Assembly: GCA_009692305.1 (NCBI GenBank)
Contig: SHZK01000002.1
Span: forward strand, 266,549 to 330,548
From: Gammaproteobacteria bacterium
GTDB taxonomy: Bacteria > Pseudomonadota > Gammaproteobacteria > Pseudomonadales > Pseudohongiellaceae
Length of the DNA: 64,000 nucleotides
Direction of reading: 5' to 3'
The translations under genes and the position numbers were made by a program. Shown piece after piece: positions 21,017 to 29,879 of the stretch. A model generated the notes under the pieces. That model was not told where the DNA came from. It searched no databases and saw only the letters and a program-made list of their open reading frames with translations. Numbering within the stretch: position 1 is the first letter of the stretch; each line of letters starts with the position of its first letter.

Positions 21017-22396
21017 TTACTTCAAAATTCCGGGTAACCAGGTAGCGAGACCCGGCTGCCACGCCAGTAACAGCATGAGTCCAATCTGCATTAGCACAAA
21101 CGGTACCACACCACGGTAAATATCGGCGGTACTCACTTCCGGCGGCGCCACGCTGCGCAGATAAAACAGGGAAAAACCGAAGGGTGGCGTCAGGAACGAG
21201 GTCTGCAGATTGACCGCAATCATAATCCCCAGCCAGATCGGATCGACGCCCATGCCCAGCAGTATCGGTCCAACGAGCGGCACCACCATAAACGTGATTT
21301 CAATGAAATCCAGAATAAAGCCGAGCAGGAAAATCAGCAGCATCACAATCGCCGTGGCGGTGATGACACCGCCGGGCAAACTGGTGAGCCAGCTTTCGAT
21401 CAATATATCGCCACCGAAGCCGCGAAACACGGAAGAGAAAATGGCTGCCCCTACCAGAATCAGATACACCATCGAGGTCACACGCAGTGTTTCCAGAGAC
21501 ACGGCATGCAGTACCGGAAGATTGAGCTCGTGCTTCAATAACGCCAACAGCATTGCGCCCATGGCGCCGACGCTGGCCGCTTCAGTGGGTGTGGCAATGC
21601 CCATCAAGATCGAGCCTAGCACCGCGATCATGAGCAGTACCGGTGGCAACAATCCTCGCAGCAAGGCCAGCGCAACTTCGGCTGTGGTCAGCGCCGGACC
21701 GTCCTGACGTAATGCGGGTGCCTGTTCGGGTTTAAGCAAGGCAATGACGAAGACGTAGGCAGCGTAAAAGGCGACCAGCAACAGACCCGGTATAATCGCA
21801 GCGGCGAACAGATCACCAATAGACACGAAGTTAGGCGCAAACGAGCCACTGTCCAGTTGCGATTGCTGGTAGGCATTGGAGATTACCTCGCCTAACAACA
21901 CCAGACAGATTGAAGGCGGAATGATCTGGCCCAGGGTGCCAGTGGCGCATAAGGTGCCGCATGCCAGTGAAGGTTTATAACCGCTCTTGAGCATGGTGGG
22001 CAGTGACAGAATCCCCATCGTCACCACAGTGGCGCCGACGATGCCGGTACTGGCAGCGAGCAGCATCCCCACCACTACTACCGAAATACCGAGGCCACCA
22101 GGGAAGCGGCCAAACGCGAGCGCCATATTTTTCAGCAAGTCTTCCGCGATGCGGGACTTCTCCAGCATCACGCCCATGAATACGAACAGCGGCACGGCGA
22201 ACAGATTCTGGTTGATGAGAATTCCGTAGATGCGATTCGGAATCAGCGTGAGGTAGGCAGTATCAAATGTCCCCATCAACACGCCGAGACCAGCGAACAG
22301 CAAGGACACGCCGGCGAGTGACAGAGCCACGGGAAATCCGGCCATCAAGATCAGACTCACGACGAGAAAAAATAGCAGAGGTAATAACTGCAACAT
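21017..22396 (-). CDS. dctM: TRAP transporter large permease (DctM)
   Basis: Main transport subunit, moving substrate with sodium across the inner membrane. The 459-residue protein is hydrophobic throughout with about 12 membrane segments, and has typical DctM stretches such as AASTGIVGATVVTMGILSLP near 114-133 and GTLGQIIPPSICLVLLG near 151-167. Its ATG shares one base with the dctQ stop codon, so the two are translationally coupled. It converges with the UPF0016 gene. The binding protein on the other strand is the likely partner. Confidence 0.92.
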   Translation of the reverse strand: MLQLLPLLFFLVVSLILMAGFPVALSLAGVSLLFAGLGVLMGTFDTAYLTLIPNRIYGILINQNLFAVPLFVFMGVMLEKSRIAEDLLKNMALAFGRFPGGLGISVVVVGMLLAASTGIVGATVVTMGILSLPTMLKSGYKPSLACGTLCATGTLGQIIPPSICLVLLGEVISNAYQQSQLDSGSFAPNFVSIGDLFAAAIIPGLLLVAFYAAYVFVIALLKPEQAPALRQDGPALTTAEVALALLRGLLPPVLLMIAVLGSILMGIATPTEAASVGAMGAMLLALLKHELNLPVLHAVSLETLRVTSMVYLILVGAAIFSSVFRGFGGDILIESWLTSLPGGVITATAIVMLLIFLLGFILDFIEITFMVVPLVGPILLGMGVDPIWLGIMIAVNLQTSFLTPPFGFSLFYLRSVAPPEVSTADIYRGVVPFVLMQIGLMLLLAWQPGLATWLPGILK

Positions 22397-22920
22397 TATT
22401 TGTTACTGCCAGCAGCGCTCTGCCGAAACTTGAGCAGACTTTTACACAATTCCGATATGCCCTGTAGCAGTAGCAGCAGGGGCAGCACGATGATGCTCGA
22501 CTTCAACAGAAACACATACGGCAGGCCGCTGGTTTCCGCCGAGCCTTCCCTGATCTGCCAGGAGATCGCCACATAATCCCAGCTTATATAAATAATGAAG
22601 AGCATGGACGGAAACAGGAACAACAGGTAACCAGCCAGATCGATCAAGGCCTGCCCCCTGTCGCCAAGCTTGAGATAGAAAATATCCACCCGCACATGCC
22701 CCTGCTCCTTCAAGGTATAGGCCGCACCCAGCATGAAGATCATGGCGTTAATATAGATGACCGATTCTTGCAGCGAGATGGAGCCGGTGCGGAACAGATA
22801 GCGCATTAACACGATGAGCGCGGTCACCAATACCATAGCGAGTGTTAGCCAGGCGCTGCTGCGGCCGATGCCGGTAATAGTGCGATCGATCAGCGTGGCG
22901 AGTGGCTGTAGTAACGACAT
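22396..22920 (-). CDS. dctQ: TRAP transporter small permease (DctQ)
   Basis: Small membrane subunit needed for TRAP activity. From the ATG at 22920 the product has 174 residues and four hydrophobic segments, with the DctQ signature RTGSISLQESVIYINAMIFM and the loop EQGHVRVDIFY near 70-80. A longer open frame to 22965 starts with a sequence unlike the family and is not used. It overlaps dctM by one base. Confidence 0.9.
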   Translation of the reverse strand: MSLLQPLATLIDRTITGIGRSSAWLTLAMVLVTALIVLMRYLFRTGSISLQESVIYINAMIFMLGAAYTLKEQGHVRVDIFYLKLGDRGQALIDLAGYLLFLFPSMLFIIYISWDYVAISWQIREGSAETSGLPYVFLLKSSIIVLPLLLLLQGISELCKSLLKFRQSAAGSNK

Positions 22921-22976
22921 GATAGAGCGTGGTCCCTGGCAAAGCAGCAGCACATTATCACACAAGGCCCGGACGA

Positions 22977-23339
22977 TCAGCCAACGGTACCGACCCTGAG
23001 TAATTCAAATGTAAGCAGGATGAGTGCGCCGCCCAGCGCCACCATGAGCAAAGACAGCAGCCATAAGGTGGTGTGCTGCACTTTATACGACAGCCGCGTA
23101 CGCCAACCAGAACCGGTGGCGGGCCTGACCGGGATATGAGTAAACAGCACGGAAAAACCCAGCAGCGTGATGGACCAGGTGAAACAGAGCACGGCCGGTA
23201 TGAGAAATTCGTCATGGGCTAACCAGGGGTCCTCCAACAAACTCAACAGCAACACGCCAAAAGCAAGCAGCGCGATCAGCACCAGCGCCAATCGAAATGG
23301 CAGCAAATGGGTGGCAATTAGCCGTAGTCGCTCTATCAT
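22977..23339 (-). CDS. Hypothetical small membrane protein
   Basis: I do not recognise this family. The 120-residue product has four predicted hydrophobic segments (about 13-33, 46-66, 88-110 with a basic loop between the second and third), and an arginine-rich stretch GSGWRTRLSYK near 77-87. It lies 56 bases upstream of dctQ on the same strand and may lead the TRAP permease transcript. A role in transport is not shown. Confidence 0.6.
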   Translation of the reverse strand: MIERLRLIATHLLPFRLALVLIALLAFGVLLLSLLEDPWLAHDEFLIPAVLCFTWSITLLGFSVLFTHIPVRPATGSGWRTRLSYKVQHTTLWLLSLLMVALGGALILLTFELLRVGTVG

Positions 23340-23501
23340 AGGCAGGACTTTGCGTAAGGAAAACCAGCTTACCTGCTCTGTTATGAATCATCCACCAGAT
23401 AACCGAATTGAGGGCTTTACGAATCCAATCGAATCGCCCGCCCGCGCTGGGCCACCAGGGTAAATGCCAAACCACTAAAACCCCATGAGAGAAAAAGAAT
23501 T

Positions 23502-24278
23502 ATGTTAGTCGTTGTATCGCCTGCCAAGACCTTGGACTTTGAATCCCCGGTAACAACCCGCAAACACAGTGAGCCGGTGTTTCTGCAGGAAGCGACTGCG
23601 CTGGTGCAGCAATTACGACAGCTGCAACCAGATGACCTGTGCCAGCTGATGCAAATCTCTAGCAAGCTCGGAGAACTGAACTTCGATCGCTACGCCAACT
23701 GGCACACGCCGTTCACGATTCAAAATGCGCGTCAGGCAATCTTTGCTTTCAAGGGTGATGTCTATCTGGGTTTGAAAGCGGAAACTTTTACCACCGCTGA
23801 TTTGAACTTCGCGCAGCAACATTTGCGTATTTTGTCTGGACTCTATGGCGTGCTGAAACCACTGGATCTGATGCAGCCTTATCGTCTGGAGATGGGCTCC
23901 GACTTCAAGCACAGCGGCGGCAAGAATCTGTATAAGTTCTGGGGAACCAAACTCTCTACGCATCTGAACGCTGAGCTGGCACAACAGTCTGGCAAGAAAA
24001 AAGTAATCATTAATCTTGCGTCAAATGAATATTTCAGCGCACTGCAACCCGCGCACATTGAGGCTGACATCATTGCGCCTGTGTTCAAGGATTTCGCCAG
24101 TGGTCAATATCGCGTGCTCAGTTTCTTCGCGAAGCAAGCCCGCGGCGAAATGGCCGCGTACATTATTCGCAATCGCATTAATTCTCCTGCCGCGCTCAGG
24201 CAATTTGCTGTCGATGGTTATCAGTACAGCGTCGAGGATTCCACGGCGGCGAAGCCGGTTTTTCTGCGCACGCAATAA
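23502..24278 (+). CDS. yaaA: Peroxide stress protein YaaA (UPF0246)
   Basis: In E. coli YaaA lowers free iron during hydrogen peroxide stress. The 258-residue protein begins MLVVVSPAKTLDFESP, and carries NFAQQHLRILSGLYGVLKPL near 104-123, RLEMGSDF near 130-137, and INLASNEYFSAL near 168-179, all characteristic, with normal length. It is divergent from the small membrane protein and followed after 10 bases by the DUF938 methyltransferase. Confidence 0.95.
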   Translation: MLVVVSPAKTLDFESPVTTRKHSEPVFLQEATALVQQLRQLQPDDLCQLMQISSKLGELNFDRYANWHTPFTIQNARQAIFAFKGDVYLGLKAETFTTADLNFAQQHLRILSGLYGVLKPLDLMQPYRLEMGSDFKHSGGKNLYKFWGTKLSTHLNAELAQQSGKKKVIINLASNEYFSALQPAHIEADIIAPVFKDFASGQYRVLSFFAKQARGEMAAYIIRNRINSPAALRQFAVDGYQYSVEDSTAAKPVFLRTQ

Positions 24279-24288
24279 GGCCTGAGTC

Positions 24289-24894
24289 ATGACAGAAGCA
24301 TTGCCGTTCAGCCAGGCCTGTGAAAATAACAAGCACTCTATACTCGATGTATTGCGACGGCATTTACTGCACAAGCAATCGCTGCTGGAGATTGCTGGAG
24401 GTACCGGTCAACACGCCGTGTTCTTCGCCGCACAGTTTCCGCAACTCAAGTGGCAATCTTCCGAGTATCCGCCGGCAGTAGACACGCTGAATCTGCGCCT
24501 GTCCCAATCCTCTTTGCCAAATCTGCCCGCGGCAATCGCAATCGATGTGAACGCAGCCACCTGGAATTGCGCAGTGGTTGATGCTATCTACAGCGCCAAT
24601 TGCCTGCACATAGTCTCGACTACTGCCGTGGAGAAATTCTTCGCCGGAGTCGGGCGCAATTTGCCGGTCGGGGATTTATTGCTGGTGTATGGACCGTTCA
24701 AGTATCGCGGTGAATTCACCACCGACAGCAATGCCCAGTTTGATCTCTGGCTGAAGAGTCGCAATCCCCTCAGTGGGGTACGGGATTTTGAATGGGTGAA
24801 TGAGCTTGCGGAGAATATCGGACTGATACTGTTGGAAGACAATCCTATGCCGGCTAACAACCAGATGCTGGTCTGGCGCAAGACAGCGCTTTAA
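24289..24894 (+). CDS. DUF938 domain SAM-dependent methyltransferase-like protein
   Basis: Class I methyltransferase fold of the DUF938 group; substrate unknown. The 201 residues show AcENNKHSILDVLRRH-type opening near 10-25, the glycine loop LEIAGGTGQHAVFFA near 34-48, WQSSEYPPAV near 55-64 and YSANCLHIVS near 101-110, the family core. It starts 10 bases after yaaA and is probably co-transcribed with it. Its 3' end runs into a 16-bp tandem repeat. Confidence 0.85.
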   Translation: MTEALPFSQACENNKHSILDVLRRHLLHKQSLLEIAGGTGQHAVFFAAQFPQLKWQSSEYPPAVDTLNLRLSQSSLPNLPAAIAIDVNAATWNCAVVDAIYSANCLHIVSTTAVEKFFAGVGRNLPVGDLLLVYGPFKYRGEFTTDSNAQFDLWLKSRNPLSGVRDFEWVNELAENIGLILLEDNPMPANNQMLVWRKTAL

Positions 24895-24923
24895 ATATCA
24901 AGCGGCTGTTGCAGCGCCTGGCC

Positions 24924-24987
24924 GTTGCGTCAACTTGTTGTTACGTCAACTTGCTGTTACGTCAACTCGCTGTTACGTCAATAACGT
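24924..24987. repeat. 16-bp tandem repeat, four units
   Basis: Four consecutive 16-base units, consensus GTTACGTCAACTTGCT: 24924-24939, 24940-24955, 24956-24971 and the diverged 24972-24987. Neighbouring units differ by one or two bases. The array lies between two convergent genes and supplies the last codons (VIDVTAS) of the diguanylate cyclase frame on the minus strand. Confidence 0.8.
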
Positions 24988-26112
24988 ACCTGTCCCTTCC
25001 TGCCCGCTTGGCGCTATACAAATTTTGGTCAGCCAATTGCACCAGCTCATCGAATGACATGTCGTCGCTGTACATAGGCAGACCGGCACTCATGGTTACT
25101 TTGGTTTTCTTCCTGATATCTTTCAAAATACGTTCGGTTAGAACGGTAGCGTCTTTAAGATCTGAGGCTGGCAGCACGATCAGGAATTCCTCCCCGCCAT
25201 AGCGAATCACCAGATCCTGGTCACGGGAACATTCATTGAGTATCTCTGCTACTCTTATGAGTAACTGGTCACCTGCGCGATGGCCATAGGTATCATTGAA
25301 TTTTTTGAAATGATCAATGTCCAGCAGGATGACGCTGAAGGGTTCCTTGCTACGACGCGCTATAGGCAGCAGGTCGTCGATACTGATGCGCAGTCTTCTG
25401 CGATTACCGAGCTTGGTGAGCGGGTCCGTCAATGAGTGATATTTATTTTCGATCTTGAGTGTGATGTTTTCCAGTAACAATTTGTTCAGTCTGGGAATTA
25501 ATCTGGTCAACAATAAATAACCAAACGTCAATGTCAGGCCCAGTGCGACGAATAGCGGATCGCGCACCCAAAAGCATTTGGCGATTAACGGCAAAATGGT
25601 GACGTTCATATAGAGGAAGATGTTTGGTAATGACGTGCTGTATGACAGGATACCGCCTGACAGCAGGGTCATCACAATCACCGCATAATAAAGTACAGCA
25701 TCCAGCGTCCCCTCCCCGTAGGGGATGAAAACGGCTGGGGAAAAGCACACAAAGGAGACCACGCTCGCCAGAGAAAAATACCGTTCCCAGGGTTTCACAT
25801 TTTTTTCTGTGATTGACTGGTCGGCCATTTTTTGGCTGAACTTCAGCGAGAGAAAGAAACGTGGCAGATAACCCAGCGCCACGCAGGTTCCCCAGATTAT
25901 CGCGTAAGTGGGTTCGCGGAGAGACGCCAGATGACGAACCCAAAAGAGAGCACTGCCGCAGCAATGCCAATGTAACCATACTTGGCATTTTCATAGAGAA
26001 AGGTGATTCGTTCGAAATCAACTTCCAGATTATCGCTGCCATTTTTCAAATTATTATTCTCCTTCGTCGCGACTACGTTACCGTAGCCATCGGCTCTTGC
26101 AGAGTACAGCAA
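24962..26112 (-). pseudogene. Membrane-anchored GGDEF diguanylate cyclase, frameshifted
   Basis: Would make the second messenger cyclic di-GMP at the inner membrane. The C-terminal part has a complete GGDEF domain: DPLTKLGNRRRL, LLDIDHFKKFNDTYGHRAGD and the active-site RYGGEEF (GGEEF type), preceded by several membrane segments. The N-terminal part (start 26112, with ITFLYENAKYGYIGIAAAVL and FGFVIWRLSANP) is in another frame. Restoring one missing base near 25905-25925 gives FVIWRLS followed by REPTYAIIWGTCVALGY, a natural continuation of the membrane domain. The catalytic part could still be made from an internal start. Either real decay or a sequencing error. Confidence 0.75.
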
Positions 26113-26165
26113 TAATTCAAATAGCCCGCCATGCCTGCTGGTACACCCCTGATTGATGCGGTAAT

Positions 26166-27593
26166 TCAGTTGCGTGAGAGCAGCATTTTGCGAATCCAGC
26201 CATCGCCCTTGGTAAGAAAGTATAGCTCGCCTTGTGAGTCCTGGCCGAGCCGCAGTCCGGCGCGGTTGCCGCGCGCATAGGTGTTGGCGAACCCCACTGC
26301 ATCTGCGAAACGCTGCTCACTGCCATTGATAATGACACGCAGTTCCTGGATTAGTGCCGGACGATCCGGAATCAATGCCGCGGTTTCGATATAAAATACG
26401 CGACCTGACACCATGTCACTGAAGATATATTTACCCTGTAGCTCCGGAATCGCGCGGCCACGATAGACGAAGCCACTGCTGATGGCATTGCCTTCATCAT
26501 GGTCGAACTGGGCCACCGGGTACGCAAACACCTGCTCGTCGACCGGTCGCGGATAGACCGGATTCGGGCGGACATCGCCGATGCCGAAGGCGGTAGCGAA
26601 TGTCCCTTCCCTCAGGCGCCACCCGTAATTTGCGCCGGGCACTCCAATATTTATTTCCTCTATCTGGTTCTGGCCAATGTCATTGATATACAACGTGCCA
26701 TCGATATCGAACGAAAAATGCTGTGGGTGCCGCAAGCCATAAGCCCAGATCTCAGGGGCCACGTCAACCACGCCGACGAAAGGATTCGTGGGTGGAATGC
26801 CATAGGCGGCAGAAGCATTACCACCCAACGGATCGATACGCATAATTACCGACATCGGTGTGAGCAGTGACTGGCCATTTTCATTGGGATCATTCGCTCC
26901 GCCGCCATCACCGAGACTGGCATATAACAAGCCATATCTGGGGTCGCCGGGCGGGATAGAGCGATCGAAGGCGAGAGTACCGATGTTGTGGTTCTGCGCG
27001 AACTGGCCGATGCGAAATATTTCGCGAGACGTGCCGGCAAATACACCGGCGGCAGGATCAGTGACGGTCCACTCACGAATCACACTCTCGTGATTGTTCG
27101 CCACATCGTCAAGGTAGTTGGCGACGCCACTGTCGGTGGCGGCGCTGAATGCTGTGTAGAATTTGCCGAAGCCAGGTTGCCCGCGCACTGCGAAATCCGG
27201 ATGAAATGCGAATCCGGCCAAACCAGTTTCATTGGGAAACATGGAGTCATCGAAGCCAACATTCTGTTCCCGCACATCGAGAAACAATGCGGGATCGCGT
27301 CCGGATTCATCGGTGATGTACAAGAGGCCGCGCAAATCGTTGATAACAAGCCGGCGAGAACCGTCCGGAATTGGCATCAGGTATTGAATGCGCGCGTAGG
27401 CATTATTGGTTTGCGGCACGACCGCAGAATCAGTTGTCTGCGGCACTCGCACAAACTCAGAGGCGATTACTGCAATTGCACCCAACTGGATTTTTTCCGG
27501 TATTGGGTCCACCAGAGCTGCCACACTATTTTCTGCTGCATGCAGGAACGAGGGGTGAAGCAAGAGCAGTAACGCGTAAACCAGATGCTTCAT
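26166..27593 (-). CDS. PQQ-dependent sugar dehydrogenase-like protein (soluble GDH/HHIP fold)
   Basis: Predicted periplasmic oxidoreductase with a six-bladed propeller that uses PQQ to oxidise sugars or related compounds. The ATG at 27593 with GGAG upstream gives 475 residues and a signal peptide (MKHLVYALLLLLHPSFLHAA). Family features include HNIGTLAFDRSIPPGDPRYG, YASLGDGGGANDPNENGQS, IWAYGLRHPQHFSFD and GANYGWRLREG. The frame is open 89 codons further upstream over the next gene and that part is not used. It lies 14 bases after the DUF486 gene and near a second quinoprotein. Substrate unknown; relatives include aldose sugar dehydrogenases. Confidence 0.85.
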   Translation of the reverse strand: MKHLVYALLLLLHPSFLHAAENSVAALVDPIPEKIQLGAIAVIASEFVRVPQTTDSAVVPQTNNAYARIQYLMPIPDGSRRLVINDLRGLLYITDESGRDPALFLDVREQNVGFDDSMFPNETGLAGFAFHPDFAVRGQPGFGKFYTAFSAATDSGVANYLDDVANNHESVIREWTVTDPAAGVFAGTSREIFRIGQFAQNHNIGTLAFDRSIPPGDPRYGLLYASLGDGGGANDPNENGQSLLTPMSVIMRIDPLGGNASAAYGIPPTNPFVGVVDVAPEIWAYGLRHPQHFSFDIDGTLYINDIGQNQIEEINIGVPGANYGWRLREGTFATAFGIGDVRPNPVYPRPVDEQVFAYPVAQFDHDEGNAISSGFVYRGRAIPELQGKYIFSDMVSGRVFYIETAALIPDRPALIQELRVIINGSEQRFADAVGFANTYARGNRAGLRLGQDSQGELYFLTKGDGWIRKMLLSRN

Positions 27594-27607
27594 GGCAGGA
27601 CTCCCGA

Positions 27608-27964
27608 TCAGACCAATTTGCTGCGAAACATAAAATACACGGCACCCAGTATACACAACCCGGCCCACAGGTAATCCAGCTTGAGCGGTTCTTTCAGATA
27701 TATGATTGAAAATGGCACGAACACGGTCAGTGTAATCACTTCCTGCATGATCTTCAGCTGACCGATACTGAGCACGGTATAGCCAATGCGGTTCGCTGGT
27801 ACCTGAAACAGGTATTCCAGCAACGCAATGCCCCAACTGACGAACGCCGCGATGAGCCATGGCTTGTTGTTCAGTTCTTTTAAATGGGCATACCAGGCAA
27901 ACGTCATGAATACGTTGCTGCAGATGAGCAGGAAAATGGAAATCAGAAGCGGCGGGAACGACAT
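27608..27964 (-). CDS. DUF486/DMT family membrane protein
   Basis: Small integral membrane protein of the DMT-like DUF486 group, function unknown. The ATG at 27964 gives 118 residues with four hydrophobic segments and the family stretch NVFMTFAWYAHLKELNNKPW near 17-36 and VPANRIGYTVLSIGQLKIMQ near 55-74. The upstream extension to 28048 has no support. It lies between the two quinoprotein genes on the same strand. Confidence 0.85.
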   Translation of the reverse strand: MSFPPLLISIFLLICSNVFMTFAWYAHLKELNNKPWLIAAFVSWGIALLEYLFQVPANRIGYTVLSIGQLKIMQEVITLTVFVPFSIIYLKEPLKLDYLWAGLCILGAVYFMFRSKLV

Positions 27965-28054
27965 GGTTATACCCGGTAGCAGAGTGAGGTTCCTATTCTG
28001 GGTTGAGGCCGCGAGCCGAGGCAATAGCCGCGCCTCGCGACTCTTCAAAGCAGC

Positions 28055-29800
28055 CTATGGCAGTGCGTATACCACGAGCGCGGGACCGGTGTGGGGCAAT
28101 TGCGCCAACGGACTCTGGGCGCCTCCGGTAAAAGCGCCGATTATAGCCATGTATGTTCCCGCATGAATGGCTGCCTGACCGACGACAAGAGCGACATATT
28201 GCTTGCCATTGACGGCATAGGAAATAGGGAATGAGGCGGGCGTATCGCCAGTATCTACCTGCCACAGTACCTCGCCACTGGTGTCATCCAGCGCCATGAG
28301 CTGGTTGTCCAGCGTGCCATTGAACACGAGGCCGCCGGCGGTAGCTAATGACCCGGATGTGGCGGGCATCGTCTCCTTGTGATTCCAGGTGAGCACCTGC
28401 GTTTCCAGATTCACCGCCTGCGTGCGACCGTAGAAGCCATCATCAATGGGACGCGGCACCGGATTCATTGGGGCGCCGGAAGTGAGGATGCTGTTGCCGC
28501 CGGTAGGTCCACCCATCATGCAGACTTCGGACAAAGGTACGAACAGGCTCTTCGTTAACGGATTGTAGGAAGTGGACTGCCAGTTGCGACCACCCAGAGC
28601 AAACGGACACACCAGCTGGGCGGTTTCGCTGCTGGGAACCGCGTTGGGATTGAGTGTCTTGTGGCCAGTAACAGGATCGATGGCAGCGACGATATTCTGA
28701 ATGCCCATGTCGAAAGAGAACACATAGGCGCCGGTGGCCGCATCAACTGCATCAAACAGCGCCATTTTGCCAGCAGTGAGAACTACCTTGCGCACAACAC
28801 CCGCTACCTGGAGGCTAATGATCTGGCGTTCGTAGGCCCAATCCAGATCCCATTGGTCATTTGCCATGTGTTGATAGTGCCACACCAGTTCACCAGTAGC
28901 CGGTCGCAGCGCAACGGTGGTATTGGTGTAGAGTGCATCATTCGTCACACCGGTCTTGTTCAGTTCAGGCAGCAGTGGTTTCGTGTCATAGGTAGGGCCG
29001 GAACCGAAGTAGACCAGCTCCAGTTCTGGATCATAGCTACCGGGCACCCACACCGAACCGCCGCTGCGCTTGTCCAGTTCCAGTTCGTTCCAGCTATTGC
29101 CTGCCTGACTTTCCGGTCGTGCGACAGTGTGGAAGCGCCAGGACTCTTTGCCTGTTGCCAGATCGACGGCAATGATGAAGCCGCCTTCGGGTACCAGTGT
29201 TGCAGTGACGCCCTGTATCACCTGTCCATTGGCAATCAGGGGCGAGCTGCGTAACGAATAAGGCAGCGGGCCGGTACTCTGCGCATCGATTGCATGATCC
29301 CACACCACGGCTCCGGTTTTAGCGGAGAGCGCCAGAATGTGCAGATCCGAAGTAGGCACCAGCACCATGTCGTTATACAACGCTAGGCCGATCTTGGTGG
29401 CAGGCGGTGCGTTGTTCTCATGCCGGTAACTCCACAGTTGTTCTCCAGTAGTAGCATCGAGCGCCAATACCGTGTCGCGCGTACTGAGCAGGAACATCAC
29501 GCCGTCGTGCACCAGCGGAGTAGCCATATTCGCGCCAGAGTCCAGCGTGACGCTATAGGCTTGCTGTAAACCGGACACGTTGCTTTTATTTATTTGATCC
29601 AACGGGCTGAAGCCATAGGCATCATATGTGCGTCGCCACATCAACCAGTCAGCTGCCGGTGGATTGGCGAGCATCGCATCTGTCACCGGCGCAAGACTGT
29701 TCAGTTTGGAGTCTGATGATTGTGCATACAGTGAACCTTGCATGATGCACAGCAGACAGGAAAATATAACATGCAGTTTAGGTTGTGTTTTCAGCAGCAT
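28055..29800 (-). CDS. Secreted PQQ-dependent dehydrogenase, eight-bladed propeller type
   Basis: Quinoprotein related to type I methanol/ethanol dehydrogenases. The 581-residue product has a signal peptide (MLLKTQPKLHVIFSCLLCIM to about YAQS) and tryptophan-docking repeats such as DWLMWRRTYDAYGFSPLDQI, TGEQLWSYR, GSVWVPGSYDPELELVYFGS and ANDQWDLDWAYE, the last holding candidate active-site acids. No haem motif (CXXCH) is fused to the C terminus, so electrons must leave through a separate carrier, not encoded nearby. No pqq synthesis genes are in the window. Substrate not predictable. Confidence 0.88.
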   Translation of the reverse strand: MLLKTQPKLHVIFSCLLCIMQGSLYAQSSDSKLNSLAPVTDAMLANPPAADWLMWRRTYDAYGFSPLDQINKSNVSGLQQAYSVTLDSGANMATPLVHDGVMFLLSTRDTVLALDATTGEQLWSYRHENNAPPATKIGLALYNDMVLVPTSDLHILALSAKTGAVVWDHAIDAQSTGPLPYSLRSSPLIANGQVIQGVTATLVPEGGFIIAVDLATGKESWRFHTVARPESQAGNSWNELELDKRSGGSVWVPGSYDPELELVYFGSGPTYDTKPLLPELNKTGVTNDALYTNTTVALRPATGELVWHYQHMANDQWDLDWAYERQIISLQVAGVVRKVVLTAGKMALFDAVDAATGAYVFSFDMGIQNIVAAIDPVTGHKTLNPNAVPSSETAQLVCPFALGGRNWQSTSYNPLTKSLFVPLSEVCMMGGPTGGNSILTSGAPMNPVPRPIDDGFYGRTQAVNLETQVLTWNHKETMPATSGSLATAGGLVFNGTLDNQLMALDDTSGEVLWQVDTGDTPASFPISYAVNGKQYVALVVGQAAIHAGTYMAIIGAFTGGAQSPLAQLPHTGPALVVYALP

Positions 29801-29879
29801 CAGTGTTCCCCAATTCCAGCCAGTGACGATTTCAGTTTAAATACTGCGCAATGCAGCCATGGGCAGTAGTGCGTTGTTG

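Noticed and set aside
24924..24987. CRISPR array or attachment site
   Set aside because: Direct 16-base tandem units without spacers; no integrase, tRNA or mobile gene in the neighbourhood.
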